From Curvibacter sp. (GTDB taxonomy: Bacteria > Pseudomonadota > Gammaproteobacteria > Burkholderiales > Burkholderiaceae_C): a DNA stretch of 64,000 nucleotides. The number at the start of each line of letters is the position of its first letter. Position 1 is the first letter of the stretch. The notes below the pieces were generated by a model that searched no databases, had not been told where the DNA came from, and saw only the letters and a program-made list of their open reading frames with translations. Of the stretch, positions 27,224 to 36,336 are shown piece after piece. The stretch spans positions 62,001 to 126,000 of the forward strand of contig JADCGR010000019.1 in NCBI GenBank assembly GCA_020248905.1, in the 5' to 3' direction. Position numbers and translations under genes: made by a program.

Positions 27224-28657
27224 ATGGCATTTTCAAACCAACAGGCACTGGTCTACAACGACACCGTTGTGCGTCAGTTCGCCATCATGACCGTGATCTG
27301 GGGTGTGGTGGGCATGCTGGTCGGCGTGATCATCGCGGCCCAGCTCGCCTGGCCCGAGCTCAACTTCGGCATTCCCTGGTTGAGCTACGGACGCCTGCGG
27401 CCTCTGCACACGAACGCGGTGATCTTCGCCTTCGGCGGCTGTGCGCTCTTTGCTTCCGCCTACTACGTGGTGCAGCGAACCTGCCATGTGCAGCTGTTCG
27501 CCGGCAAGCTCGCGAGCTTCACCTTCTGGGGATGGCAACTGGTCATCGTGCTTGCGGCGGTGACGCTGCCGCTGGGCTACACCTCCGGCAAGGAATACGC
27601 AGAGCTTGAATGGCCGATCGACATCCTGATCACGCTGGTCTGGGTTTCGTTCGCCATCGTATTCTTCGGCACGGTCGGTACCCGCAAGGTCAGGCACATC
27701 TACGTGGCCAACTGGTTTTTCGGGGCCTTCATCATCGCCGTGGCCCTGCTGCACTTGGTCAACAGCGCCGCGATTCCCGCCGGCCTGCTCAAGTCCTACT
27801 CGGCCTATGCGGGCGTGCAGGACGCCATGATCCAGTGGTGGTACGGCCACAATGCCGTGGGCTTTTTCCTCACGGCGGGCTTTCTCGGCATGATGTATTA
27901 CTTCATCCCCAAGCAGGCCGAGCGCCCGGTGTACAGCTACCGCCTGTCCATCGTGCACTTCTGGGCCCTGGTCTTTACCTATATGTGGGCCGGCCCGCAT
28001 CATCTGCACTACACCGCGCTGCCTGACTGGACCCAGTCGGTAGGCATGCTGTTCTCGCTGATCCTGCTCGCGCCGAGCTGGGGCGGCATGATCAACGGCA
28101 TCATGACCCTCTCGGGTGCTTGGCACAAGCTGCGTGACGACCCCATCCTGCGTTTCCTTATCGTCTCCCTGTCCTTCTACGGCATGAGTACCTTTGAGGG
28201 CCCGATGATGTCCATCAAGACCGTCAACGCGCTCAGCCACTACACGGATTGGACCGTGGGCCACGTGCACTCCGGGGCGCTGGGCTGGGTGGGCCTGATC
28301 TCCATGGGCACCATGTACTACCTCATTCCGCGCCTGTTCGGTCAGAAGCAGATGTACAGCGTGAAGGCGATCGAGCTCCACTTCTGGACCGCCACCATTG
28401 GCATCGTGATCTACATCGCGGCCATGTGGATTGCCGGGGTGATGCAGGGCCTGATGTGGCGCGCCGTCAACCCAGACGGTACGCTGACCTACACCTTCGT
28501 GGAGTCGGTCAAGGCCACCTATCCTTTCTATGTGCTGCGCCTGCTGGGCGGCACCCTGTACCTGTTGGGCATGCTGGTCATGCTTTGGAATGTCGTCAAG
28601 ACCGCTACCGCCGGCCGTGCGATCCAAGTCGCAATCCCGGCGGCGGCCCACGCTTGA
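27224..28657 (+). CDS. ccoN: Cbb3-type cytochrome c oxidase subunit I
   Basis: A 477-residue, 12-helix catalytic subunit that reduces O2 with high affinity. Haem and CuB histidines lie in [15 protein letters not shown], the [22 protein letters not shown] segment, the [13 protein letters not shown] segment and the [14 protein letters not shown] segment. The ATG at 27224 follows AGAGG. It heads ccoNOQP and its promoter region has an FNR palindrome. Confidence 0.97.
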   Translation: MAFSNQQALVYNDTVVRQFAIMTVIWGVVGMLVGVIIAAQLAWPELNFGIPWLSYGRLRPLHTNAVIFAFGGCALFASAYYVVQRTCHVQLFAGKLASFTFWGWQLVIVLAAVTLPLGYTSGKEYAELEWPIDILITLVWVSFAIVFFGTVGTRKVRHIYVANWFFGAFIIAVALLHLVNSAAIPAGLLKSYSAYAGVQDAMIQWWYGHNAVGFFLTAGFLGMMYYFIPKQAERPVYSYRLSIVHFWALVFTYMWAGPHHLHYTALPDWTQSVGMLFSLILLAPSWGGMINGIMTLSGAWHKLRDDPILRFLIVSLSFYGMSTFEGPMMSIKTVNALSHYTDWTVGHVHSGALGWVGLISMGTMYYLIPRLFGQKQMYSVKAIELHFWTATIGIVIYIAAMWIAGVMQGLMWRAVNPDGTLTYTFVESVKATYPFYVLRLLGGTLYLLGMLVMLWNVVKTATAGRAIQVAIPAAAHA

Positions 28658-28670
28658 GGAGGACCACACA

Positions 28671-29297
28671 ATGGCTGACAACACTACTTCCGGCGGTCTG
28701 TCCCACGCGAAGATCGAGACCAACAACTTTCTGATGATCGTGCTCATCCTGCTGGTGCTGCTGGTCGGCGGCCTGGTCGAGATCGTGCCCCTGTTCTTCC
28801 AGAAGTCCACGACCGAGCCGGTCAGGGGCGTGCAGCCTTACACCGCGCTGCAGCTCGCCGGGCGCGACGTCTATCTGCGCGAGGGCTGCTACAACTGTCA
28901 TTCGCAGATGATCCGCCCCTTCCGCGCCGAGACCTTGCGCTACGGGCATTACTCGGTGGCGGGCGAATCGGTCTATGACCACCCCTTCCAGTGGGGTAGC
29001 AAACGCACCGGGCCAGACCTGGCGCGCGTGGGCGGCAAGTACAGCGATGAATGGCACCGCCTGCACCTGATCAACCCGCGGGACTTGGTGCCTGAGTCCA
29101 ATATGCCGGCCTATCCCTGGCTTGCGAAGGACCTGGTAGACCACGCCGCCCTGCCGAGCCACATGAAGGCGCTGCGCACCGTGGGTGTGCCCTATACCGA
29201 CGATCAAATAGGCAAGGCTGCCGAGGAGGTCAAGGGCAAGACCGAGATGGAAGCCCTGATCGCCTATCTGCAGGTGCTGGGCACCGCCCTTAAATAG
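28671..29297 (+). CDS. ccoO: Cbb3-type cytochrome c oxidase subunit II (monohaem)
   Basis: A 208-residue membrane-anchored cytochrome c. One N-terminal helix ([20 protein letters not shown]) is followed by a periplasmic domain with haem motif C73-YN-C76-H77. A Met ligand is likely in [11 protein letters not shown]. The 13-base gap after ccoN and the GAGGA ribosome binding site support ATG 28671. Confidence 0.97.
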   Translation: MADNTTSGGLSHAKIETNNFLMIVLILLVLLVGGLVEIVPLFFQKSTTEPVRGVQPYTALQLAGRDVYLREGCYNCHSQMIRPFRAETLRYGHYSVAGESVYDHPFQWGSKRTGPDLARVGGKYSDEWHRLHLINPRDLVPESNMPAYPWLAKDLVDHAALPSHMKALRTVGVPYTDDQIGKAAEEVKGKTEMEALIAYLQVLGTALK

Positions 29298-29312
29298 GAG
29301 GGGAGCGACGAC

Positions 29313-29462
29313 ATGGATATCAACACCCTTCGGACCGTGATCACCGTCGCGTCTTTCGTCTGCTTCATCGGCATCGTGTGGTGGGCATGGTCCGGCCGCA
29401 ACCGGGCCGCGTTCGACGAGGCCGCTCGCCTGCCGTTCGAGCAGGATGAACGTACCGTCTAA
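29313..29462 (+). CDS. ccoQ: Cbb3-type oxidase small subunit CcoQ
   Basis: A 49-residue protein starting MDINTLRTVITVASFVCFIG, with one membrane helix and then WWAWSGRNRAAFDEAARLPF. It is in the expected place between ccoO and ccoP, with an aggagggg ribosome binding site. CcoQ stabilises the cbb3 complex. Confidence 0.93.
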   Translation: MDINTLRTVITVASFVCFIGIVWWAWSGRNRAAFDEAARLPFEQDERTV

Positions 29463-29471
29463 GGAAGAAAC

Positions 29472-30386
29472 ATGAGCGATTTCACGAGCAATTTCTGGTC
29501 GGTCTTCATTTCGGCGGCCACCATCATCGGCATCATTGCTTGCCTGGTCCTGCTCTGGGTCAGCGGCAAGACCCGAGCCATGACCGCCCAAGACAACACC
29601 ACAGGTCACGTCTGGGACGGCGATCTGCGCGAGATGAACAACCCCCTGCCACGCTGGTGGGTCTGGCTGTTCATCATCACCGTGGTCTTCAGCCTGATTT
29701 ACCTCTTCATGTACCCGGGGCTTGGTGCGAGCCCGGGCCAGCTCGAATGGAGCCAGAAGGGCCAGTACGAGGCCGAAATGGCCAGGGGCGAAAAGGAAAC
29801 CGCACCGATGTATGCCCGCTTCGTGGCCATGAGCCCGCAGGACATGGCCCGCGATTCTCAGGCCATGGGGATCGGTGAGCGTCTCTTCCTTAACAACTGC
29901 GCGCAATGCCATGGCTCCGATGCCCGAGGCGGCAAGGGTTTTCCCAACCTAAGCGACGGCGACTGGCTCTGGGGCGGTGCGCCTGAACAGATCAAGGAAA
30001 CCCTCACCAAGGGCCGCGTGGGCAATATGCCGCCCATGGCTGCTGCGGTGGGCACGCCTGATGACGTGAAGAACGTGGCGCATTACGTACTGAGCCTGAG
30101 CAACAGTCCACACGACACGCTACGCGCGCAACTGGGCAAGGCCAAGTTCGGCGCTTGTGCCGCCTGCCATGGCGCGGACGGCAGGGGCAACATCGCTCTG
30201 GGCGCACCCAACCTCAGCGACAACATCTGGCTGCACGGCTATGGCGAGAACGCCATCGTCGCCATGATCAACAACGGCAAGGTCAACCAGATGCCGGCCC
30301 AGGAGGGCAAGCTGTCCGAGGCCCAGATCCATGTGCTCACTGCCTATGTCATGAGCCGCGCGGGCGCACCGGTGGCTGGCAACTAA
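29472..30386 (+). CDS. ccoP: Cbb3-type cytochrome c oxidase subunit III (dihaem)
   Basis: A 304-residue dihaem cytochrome c that receives electrons from soluble cytochromes. Two N-terminal helices are followed by haem motifs CAQCH (from residue 143) and CAACH (about residue 229), with Met ligands in VGNMPPM and VNQMPAQ. The segment NPLPRWWVWLFIITVVFSLI is characteristic of CcoP. It ends the ccoNOQP unit; ccoG starts 34 bases later. Confidence 0.96.
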   Translation: MSDFTSNFWSVFISAATIIGIIACLVLLWVSGKTRAMTAQDNTTGHVWDGDLREMNNPLPRWWVWLFIITVVFSLIYLFMYPGLGASPGQLEWSQKGQYEAEMARGEKETAPMYARFVAMSPQDMARDSQAMGIGERLFLNNCAQCHGSDARGGKGFPNLSDGDWLWGGAPEQIKETLTKGRVGNMPPMAAAVGTPDDVKNVAHYVLSLSNSPHDTLRAQLGKAKFGACAACHGADGRGNIALGAPNLSDNIWLHGYGENAIVAMINNGKVNQMPAQEGKLSEAQIHVLTAYVMSRAGAPVAGN

Positions 30387-30420
30387 GGGAGGCGGTGGCC
30401 CTGTCGCGCCGCTGTTTGAT

Positions 30421-31878
30421 GTGAGCCTTGCAGGATCATCAGGCCAGAAGGTCGTCCCCATCGTCGCCCAGGCGCCAGTCACGGCACCCGAGGCGGACGA
30501 CGAGGTGATGGTCTCGCTTTATGAGGCCCACAAGAAAATCTATCCCCGCAGCGTAAGCGGCGTGTTCAGCCGGTGGCGCTGGGTTCTGGTCTGGCTCACC
30601 CAGATCGTCTTTTATGGCCTCCCGTGGCTGGCCTGGGGGCAGCGCCAGGCCGTTCTCTTCGACCTGGAGGCCCGGCGCTTCTACATCTTCGGCCTCGTGC
30701 TGTACCCACAGGACTTCATCTACCTTACCGGCCTTCTGGTCATCTCGGCGCTCTCGCTCTTCCTGTTCACCGCAGTGGCCGGACGCCTGTGGTGCGGTTA
30801 TGCCTGTCCGCAGACCGTTTACACCGAGATGTTCCTGTGGATCGAGCGCAGGCTGGAGGGCGACCGCTCCGCGCGCATGCACCTGGACGCGGGCGGCTGG
30901 AATCTCAACAAGCTCGGTCGCAAGGGCGGCAAGCACCTGCTTTGGCTGGCCGTCGCCCTCTGGACCGGCTTTACCTTTGTGGGCTATTTCACGCCGATAA
31001 AGGAGCTTGGCGGGGGCTTCCTCCGGTTGAGCGTGGGCGGCTGGGAGACCTTTTGGGTCCTCTTCTACGGCTTTGCGACCTATGGTAACGCTGGCTTCAT
31101 GCGGGAGCAGGTCTGCAAGTACATGTGCCCCTACGCGCGGTTCCAGAGCGCCATGTTCGACACGGACACGCTAATCGTCAGCTACGACACCGAGCGGGGC
31201 GAGCCGCGTGGTGCCCGCTCGCGCAAGGCCGATCCCGCCGCATTGAAGCTTGGGGCCTGCGTGGACTGCAGCCTGTGCGTGCAGGTCTGCCCAACGGGTA
31301 TCGACATCCGCAAGGGCCTGCAGTATGAGTGCATCGGCTGTGGTGCCTGCGCCGACGTCTGCGACACGGTGATGGATAAACTGGGTTACGAGCGCGGGCT
31401 GGTGCGCTACACGACCCAGAACGCCATGCGCAACAAATGGACCCGGGCCGAGACCTGGAAGCATGTGCTGCGTCCGCGCGTCCTGATCTACACCGCCATC
31501 CTTGGCGTGGTCTGCGTTGCCATGGCGGTCAGCCTGGCGCTGCGCTCGCCCTTCAGGGTGGACGTGGTCCGTGACCGCGGCGTGATGGCGCGCATCGTCG
31601 CTGGCGGGGCGATCGAAAACGTCTACCGGCTCCAGATCATGAATGTGACGGAGTCTGAGCAGCGCTACGAAATTGCCGTGAGCGGCCTTGCCGGCCTGGT
31701 GCTGGCGTCCGACTCGCAGGTGACGCTGGCGCCCGCCGAGGCCCGATGGGTGGTGGTTCGGCTGCAGCTTCCCTATGAGGCGGCGCCACCGGGCAGCCAT
31801 CCCATGCATTTCGAGATTGCCGCGCTGGACGGTGTCGGCCGCGTGAGCGAGAAGTCGGTGTTCCTGGTCCCACATTGA
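30421..31878 (+). CDS. ccoG: Cbb3 oxidase assembly factor CcoG (ferredoxin-like)
   Basis: A 485-residue RdxA/FixG family membrane protein, thought to reduce Cu(II) for cbb3 assembly. Features include SLYEAHKKIYPRSVSGVF, membrane helices, the CGYACPQTVYTEMF motif, and two 4Fe-4S clusters. The clusters bind CVDCSLCVQVCPTGIDI and CIGCGACADVCDTVM from about residue 280. A C-terminal Ig-like FixG domain follows. GTG 30421 is taken as start; ATG 30508 is a shorter option that would trim the unconserved N-terminus. Confidence 0.93.
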   Translation: MSLAGSSGQKVVPIVAQAPVTAPEADDEVMVSLYEAHKKIYPRSVSGVFSRWRWVLVWLTQIVFYGLPWLAWGQRQAVLFDLEARRFYIFGLVLYPQDFIYLTGLLVISALSLFLFTAVAGRLWCGYACPQTVYTEMFLWIERRLEGDRSARMHLDAGGWNLNKLGRKGGKHLLWLAVALWTGFTFVGYFTPIKELGGGFLRLSVGGWETFWVLFYGFATYGNAGFMREQVCKYMCPYARFQSAMFDTDTLIVSYDTERGEPRGARSRKADPAALKLGACVDCSLCVQVCPTGIDIRKGLQYECIGCGACADVCDTVMDKLGYERGLVRYTTQNAMRNKWTRAETWKHVLRPRVLIYTAILGVVCVAMAVSLALRSPFRVDVVRDRGVMARIVAGGAIENVYRLQIMNVTESEQRYEIAVSGLAGLVLASDSQVTLAPAEARWVVVRLQLPYEAAPPGSHPMHFEIAALDGVGRVSEKSVFLVPH

Positions 31879-31888
31879 AAGGTTAGCT

Positions 31889-32185
31889 ATGAAGCAAGAG
31901 ACAACGGTTCCCGTCGCCCAGGCCTGGTGGCGGTTTGGCCATGTCTGGCTGGTGCTGGCCGGCCCGGCGGTGGTGGTGGTCGCGGGTTTCATCACCCTCT
32001 GGCTGGCTGTACGCTCACCCGATCCGGTGGTGGCGCCCGACTACTACCGCAAGGGCATCGAGATCAATCAGACCCTGCGCGCCGATCCGTCCAGCCTGGC
32101 GCCGGCGGTGCAGGCGCGCAACCATGCGCAGACTGGCTTGACTGTTGAGCCCGCAGCCGAGCCGCGTGAGGGCGCGCGGCCCTGA
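31889..32185 (+). CDS. ccoH: CcoH/FixH family protein (short form)
   Basis: A 98-residue protein with one N-terminal membrane helix and the conserved SPDPVVAPDYYRKGIEINQT motif of FixH/CcoH proteins. It is shorter than classical FixH, since the C-terminal periplasmic domain is reduced to a Pro/Ala-rich tail. It lies 10 bases after ccoG and probably helps cbb3 assembly or stability. Confidence 0.87.
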   Translation: MKQETTVPVAQAWWRFGHVWLVLAGPAVVVVAGFITLWLAVRSPDPVVAPDYYRKGIEINQTLRADPSSLAPAVQARNHAQTGLTVEPAAEPREGARP

Positions 32186-32208
32186 CCGACAGCACTGTGC
32201 AGGAGAAG

Positions 32209-32451
32209 ATGATGAGGCAGCAGCTGATGTGGATCGCTTGGCCGGCCTTCCTGGTCGCCGGGCTGCTGGAAATCCTGGTGTTCGCGATGGTCGATCCGCA
32301 GGACCTGCACGGCTTTGGCGGCCAGCGCCTGGAGATCTCGCGCCAGGCCGTCTACACCGTCGCCTTCTTCGTATTCTGGGGCCTGGCCATGGTGTCCAGC
32401 GTGCTCACGCTTCTGCTGGCCAGGTCGCCGGTCGAAATCAATCAGCGGTAA
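32209..32451 (+). CDS. Small two-helix membrane protein of the cco cluster, unknown function
   Basis: An 80-residue protein with two membrane helices (WIAWPAFLVAGLLEILVFAM and AVYTVAFFVFWGLAMVSSVL) joined by a short polar loop (DPQDLHGFGGQRLEISR). AGGAGA precedes tandem ATGs at 32209 and 32212. It follows ccoH by 23 bases and converges with fnr. I recognise no named family. Its position suggests a role in the cbb3 oxidase or its assembly. Confidence 0.7.
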   Translation: MMRQQLMWIAWPAFLVAGLLEILVFAMVDPQDLHGFGGQRLEISRQAVYTVAFFVFWGLAMVSSVLTLLLARSPVEINQR

Positions 32452-32509
32452 GGCTGGCTGCCGCTTTCGCGCGAATCTGCAAAGGGGCGTGGCAGGAGGA
32501 GCTTGACCC

Positions 32510-33256
32510 TCATTGGCACTCGCTCGGGTGGTTGACCAGGGCGGCCAGGGCCTCGGTGTTGACGATGCGCACATGCCGCTGCTTGACCTCGACCATGCCG
32601 TCATCGACAAACTTCGAGAAGGTGCGACTCACGGTCTCCAGCTTGAGGCCAAGGTAGCTGCCAATTTCCTCGCGTGTCATACGCAGGATCAGTTCTGACT
32701 GTGAGAAACCACGGGCGTGCAGGCGCTGCACGAGGTTTAGAAGAAAAGCCGCCAACCGCTCTTCGGCGCGCATGCTGCCCAACAGCAGCATGACGCCGTG
32801 CTCGCGCACAATCTCGCGGCTCATGATCTTGTGCACATGGCGCTGCAGGCCATTGATCTCGCGTGAAAGCTCCTCGACGCGGTCGAAAGGCATCACGCAC
32901 ACCTCGGTGTCTTCCAGGGCGATTGCATCGCAGGTGTGCTGGTCGTTGACGATGCCATCCAGACCGATGATCTCGCCGGCCATCTGAAAGCCGGTGACTT
33001 GATCGCGTCCATCCTCGGCGGCCACGCAGGTCTTGAAGAAGCCGGTGCGGATGGCGTACAAGGCGTTGAACCTGTCGCCGTTGCGGAACAGCGCAGCGCC
33101 CCGCTTAACCTTGCGCCGGTTGGTCACCACCTCATCCAGCCGCTCGATTTCCTGCACACTCAGCCCCAGCGGCATGCACAGCTCACGCAGGTTGCAGTTC
33201 GAGCAGGCAACCTTCATTACCTGCGCGTTGATGGGCTGGATCTTCATGTCGGTCAT
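32510..33256 (-). CDS. fnr: FNR/ANR-type oxygen-sensing transcriptional regulator
   Basis: A 248-residue Crp-Fnr protein with the four cysteines for an oxygen-labile 4Fe-4S cluster: C18, C21 and C27 (CSNCNLREL then C) and C109 (NDQHTCDA). The helix-turn-helix TREEIGSYLGLKLETVSRTF has the E-x-x-S-R signature that reads TTGAT half-sites. It shares its control region with hemN, where a perfect FNR palindrome lies, so autoregulation is likely. The ATG of MTDMKIQ is preferred (GGGG upstream). Confidence 0.95.
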   Translation of the reverse strand: MTDMKIQPINAQVMKVACSNCNLRELCMPLGLSVQEIERLDEVVTNRRKVKRGAALFRNGDRFNALYAIRTGFFKTCVAAEDGRDQVTGFQMAGEIIGLDGIVNDQHTCDAIALEDTEVCVMPFDRVEELSREINGLQRHVHKIMSREIVREHGVMLLLGSMRAEERLAAFLLNLVQRLHARGFSQSELILRMTREEIGSYLGLKLETVSRTFSKFVDDGMVEVKQRHVRIVNTEALAALVNHPSECQ

Positions 33257-33303
33257 GCAAGTTCCCCGGAGCCTTATGAACACGGGTAACACCTTACCAG
33301 CAT

Positions 33304-33317
33304 TTGATGCACATCAA
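33304..33317. promoter_or_regulatory. FNR/ANR box (fnr / hemN control region)
   Basis: TTGAT-GCAC-ATCAA is a perfect FNR consensus site 50 bases before the hemN ATG and 48 bases from the fnr ATG. It could activate hemN and autoregulate fnr. Confidence 0.87.
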
Positions 33318-33366
33318 GGTTGATTTCGCTCCGCACGGCACAGTGGATTCCCTGAGAGGACGCCGC

Positions 33367-34764
33367 ATGAACACAGGAACCGCTGAACTCGTAACGCCGG
33401 AATTGTTGCGTCGGCACGACGTGCCGGGGCCGCGATACACCTCCTATCCCACAGCCGACCGCTTCGTCGAGGCCTTCCGTCCCGATGACTACGCTCGCGC
33501 GCTCAGGCAGCGGCGTGCCGGTGCGGCAGCCCTGGTGCTGCCGCTGTCGATCTACGTACACGTTCCATTCTGCGAGTCGTTGTGCTACTACTGCGCCTGT
33601 AACAAGATCATCACCAAACATCATGAGCGGGCGGCCGAGTACCTGCGCTACCTGGCCCGTGAGGTGGACCTGCATACCGCAGAGCTGGGTCTGGGTCAGA
33701 ACGTGAGCCAGCTGCACCTTGGCGGTGGCAGCCCGACCTTCCTGAGCGACGCCGAGCTGCGCGAGCTGATGGCCATGCTCAAGCGCAGCTTCAAACTGAC
33801 GCCGGGCGGGGAGCACTCGATCGAGGTCGACCCGCGCACGATCGATCACTCCCGGCTGGACACGCTGGCCGATCTGGGCTTCAACCGCCTGAGCTTCGGC
33901 GTGCAGGACTTCGATCCCGCAGTACAGAAGGCCGTCCACCGCATCCAGCCCGCCGAGCAGGTCTTTGCCCTGGTGAAGGCGGCCCGCGAGCGCGGCTTCG
34001 AATCGGTCAACGTGGACCTCATCTACGGCCTGCCGCAGCAGACGCCGGAGTCCTTCGCGCGCACGCTGCAGCAGGTCTGCGAGCTGCGGCCGGACCGCAT
34101 CGCTCTCTACGGCTATGCCCATCTGCCCGAGCGCTTCAAGCCCCAGCGGCGCATCGCCAGCGCCGAGCTGCCGGGCGCCGCCGCCAAGCTGGCCATGCTC
34201 TCGGGGGCTCTGGAGGGCTTCATGGGGGCGGGCTATGTGTATGTCGGCATGGACCACTTTGCCCTGCCGAATGATGCGCTCGCCGTGGCCAAGCGCCAGG
34301 GACGCCTGCATCGCAACTTCCAGGGCTACAGCACGCAGTCCGACTGTGACCTCATCGGCCTTGGCGTATCGTCCATCGGACGCATCGGGGCCACCTACAG
34401 CCAGAACGCCAAGACGCTGGAAGAGTATTGCGACGCCATCGATCACGGCCGTTTTGCCGTGGTACGCGGACTTGCGCTCTCGCGGGACGACCTCGTGCGC
34501 CGCGCGGTCATCATGGCCCTGATGTGCCAAGGTGAGCTGTTGTTCGAGTCCATCAATCTGGCCTACCTGATGGACTGCCGGACCTACTTCGCGCCCGAGC
34601 TCGAAGCGCTGCGCGAGCTGCAGGACCAGGGGCTGGTGCGTGTGGACGACAGCGGCGTGCAGGTTACGGCGACCGGATGGTTCTTCGTACGCGCGGTGGC
34701 AATGGTGTTTGACCGCTACCTGCAGGCTGACCGTAACCGGGCGCGTTTCTCCAAGATCATCTGA
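33367..34764 (+). CDS. hemN: Oxygen-independent coproporphyrinogen III dehydrogenase
   Basis: A 465-residue radical SAM enzyme for haem synthesis without O2. The cluster cysteines are C69, C73 and C76 in CESLCYYCACN. Family landmarks are PGPRYTSYPTADRF near the N-terminus, the HLGGGSPTFLS region and SFGVQDFDPAVQKAVHR. GAGAGGA precedes ATG 33367. It belongs to the FNR-controlled island and supplies haem for cbb3 at low oxygen. Confidence 0.95.
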   Translation: MNTGTAELVTPELLRRHDVPGPRYTSYPTADRFVEAFRPDDYARALRQRRAGAAALVLPLSIYVHVPFCESLCYYCACNKIITKHHERAAEYLRYLAREVDLHTAELGLGQNVSQLHLGGGSPTFLSDAELRELMAMLKRSFKLTPGGEHSIEVDPRTIDHSRLDTLADLGFNRLSFGVQDFDPAVQKAVHRIQPAEQVFALVKAARERGFESVNVDLIYGLPQQTPESFARTLQQVCELRPDRIALYGYAHLPERFKPQRRIASAELPGAAAKLAMLSGALEGFMGAGYVYVGMDHFALPNDALAVAKRQGRLHRNFQGYSTQSDCDLIGLGVSSIGRIGATYSQNAKTLEEYCDAIDHGRFAVVRGLALSRDDLVRRAVIMALMCQGELLFESINLAYLMDCRTYFAPELEALRELQDQGLVRVDDSGVQVTATGWFFVRAVAMVFDRYLQADRNRARFSKII

Positions 34765-34793
34765 CGCGGCCGCGCCGGCCCGACAATCGTTCC

Positions 34794-35480
34794 ATGCAGA
34801 CTTCCCTGGCGCTTACAGCACTGCTCATGGGGTTGGCCGGCGGACCCCACTGCGTTGCCATGTGTGGGGCGGCCTGCGCGGGACTGGGGCAGGCGGCCGG
34901 GGCGCGTCGCGACCAGGCGCTTTGGGCCTTCCAGTTCGGGCGTGTGCTCGGCTACGCCGTGCTGGGCGGGCTCGCGGCTGCATCGATCCAGGGTCTGGGC
35001 TGGCTCACCGTGCAGTCTGCGGCCCTGCGCCCGGTCTGGACCCTGTTTCATGTAGCAGCGCTGCTGCTCGGCCTGCTGCTGCTGTGGCGCGCACAACAGC
35101 CGGTGTGGCTGGAGGCCGGAGCACGCCAGCTCTGGGACGCAGCCCGTACGCTGGCTGCGGGGCATGGACGCGGCGCACCCGTCGTGATGGGCATGCTCTG
35201 GGCCCTGCTGCCCTGCGGCCTGCTGTACTCCGCCCTGCTGGTGGCTGCCATGACCAGCCGTGTGCTGGAGGGTGCCGCCGTGATGGCCCTGTTCGCCACC
35301 GGCACGGCCGTCTCCATGATGGCCGGGCCGTGGCTCTGGCTGCGCCTGCGCGGCAACGGCAGCGGCAACTGGGGTGTGCGACTGGCGGGCCTGGCGCTGG
35401 CGGGCAGCTCCGCCTGGGCCTTGTGGATGGGCCTGGCCCACGACGCCGCCCCCTGGTGTGTCGTTCCCGTGGCCAGCTAG
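34794..35480 (+). CDS. Sulfite exporter TauE/SafE (UreH/DsbD_2-like) membrane protein
   Basis: A 228-residue polytopic membrane protein starting with MGLAGGPHCVAMCGAACAGL, the GxxHCxxMCG motif of this family. A second half carries GMLWALLPCGLLYSALLVAA with a conserved PCG. Such proteins are often encoded next to cbb3 assembly genes and are suspected of metal or thiol transport; the substrate here is unknown. It follows hemN by 29 bases. Confidence 0.82.
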   Translation: MQTSLALTALLMGLAGGPHCVAMCGAACAGLGQAAGARRDQALWAFQFGRVLGYAVLGGLAAASIQGLGWLTVQSAALRPVWTLFHVAALLLGLLLLWRAQQPVWLEAGARQLWDAARTLAAGHGRGAPVVMGMLWALLPCGLLYSALLVAAMTSRVLEGAAVMALFATGTAVSMMAGPWLWLRLRGNGSGNWGVRLAGLALAGSSAWALWMGLAHDAAPWCVVPVAS

Positions 35481-36300
35481 CCAGCGCGACCGGCTTGCCG
35501 CCAGAGTCCGGACCTCGAGCACCTGGTAGCGTGGCCGGCAGGGACCGCCCAGCGCAACAGCCCTGGCAATCGCGGCGCGCACTGCGTCGAAGTAAGGCTG
35601 CCCGTACAACACCTGCGCCGGGTTGTTCCGGGCCATCGGCGAAGTCCGGGTGCGCTTGCGTCGCGGCCGAGCAGGCCTTGGTAACGGCTGGCAGGTCGCC
35701 GAGTACGCAGGACGAGTTGCCGTCCCCCAGAAGCCGGGCGCAGTGCGCGGGCCGGCGCTCCAGTCACTGCGAATAGGCGGTACGCGCCGCCGCTGGCGAC
35801 ACGCGCTCAAGGGCCGCCACTTCGGTCGCGTAGTCATCTGGTGTTGCACTGGCGGCCAGGGCGCCGGGCCTAAGAACCACGATCGCCCAGTGCTCGCCAG
35901 CTGCGCAGTTACGCTCGAAGGTCGGCATGAACATCTTCATGCGTTCGGTTCTTCCCGAACGCAGGAGCAGTGTGGCCCGGGGGCAGGTCGTAGCCGATGA
36001 CCACAGCGTAATGCTAGGGCGGACGGCGGGACGAGAGCGTCAGGCTCTAAAGCACGATCATCGGATTGCCTGCGGCCACTCCTCGCACCATGCTTTCCAG
36101 GGTGGGCTGCAGTTGATAGGCAAGCAGCTCGAGCCATCGGCCGCTCCCCATCTTTTCGGCTTGCAGTGAGCCCCGGCGACCCGGCAGATAAAGCTCATAG
36201 GTCAGGGTGTCCGGCAGAACGCCCGCACCGGCCACCCGGGCAGCCATGGCCAGAGCCGCTGGGCCGCAATGTTAGTCCTCTAGGGTATGGAGAGGTGGGC
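35481..36300 (-). pseudogene. Decayed C39-like cysteine peptidase with TPR tail (PA2778 family)
   Basis: Translated on the minus strand, the pieces line up with a C39-like peptidase. HCGPAALAMAARVAGAG holds the catalytic Cys, then come LYLPGRRGSLQAE, AAGNPMIVL, HYAVVIGYDL with the catalytic His, RTERMKMFMPTFERN and a GEHWAIVVLRPGALAAS segment. A TPR-like stretch with AATQAHPDFAD and DAVRAAIARAVALGG follows. Reading is broken by stops at 36272-36274, 36047-36049 and 36014-36016, a frameshift near 35955 and at least one more in the TPR part. At least two stops look like CAA-to-TAA or TGG-to-TAG changes. The gene is dead. Boundaries are approximate. Confidence 0.75.
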
Positions 36301-36336
36301 GCACAATACGCACCCCGCTTTGCACAATGCCAGACC

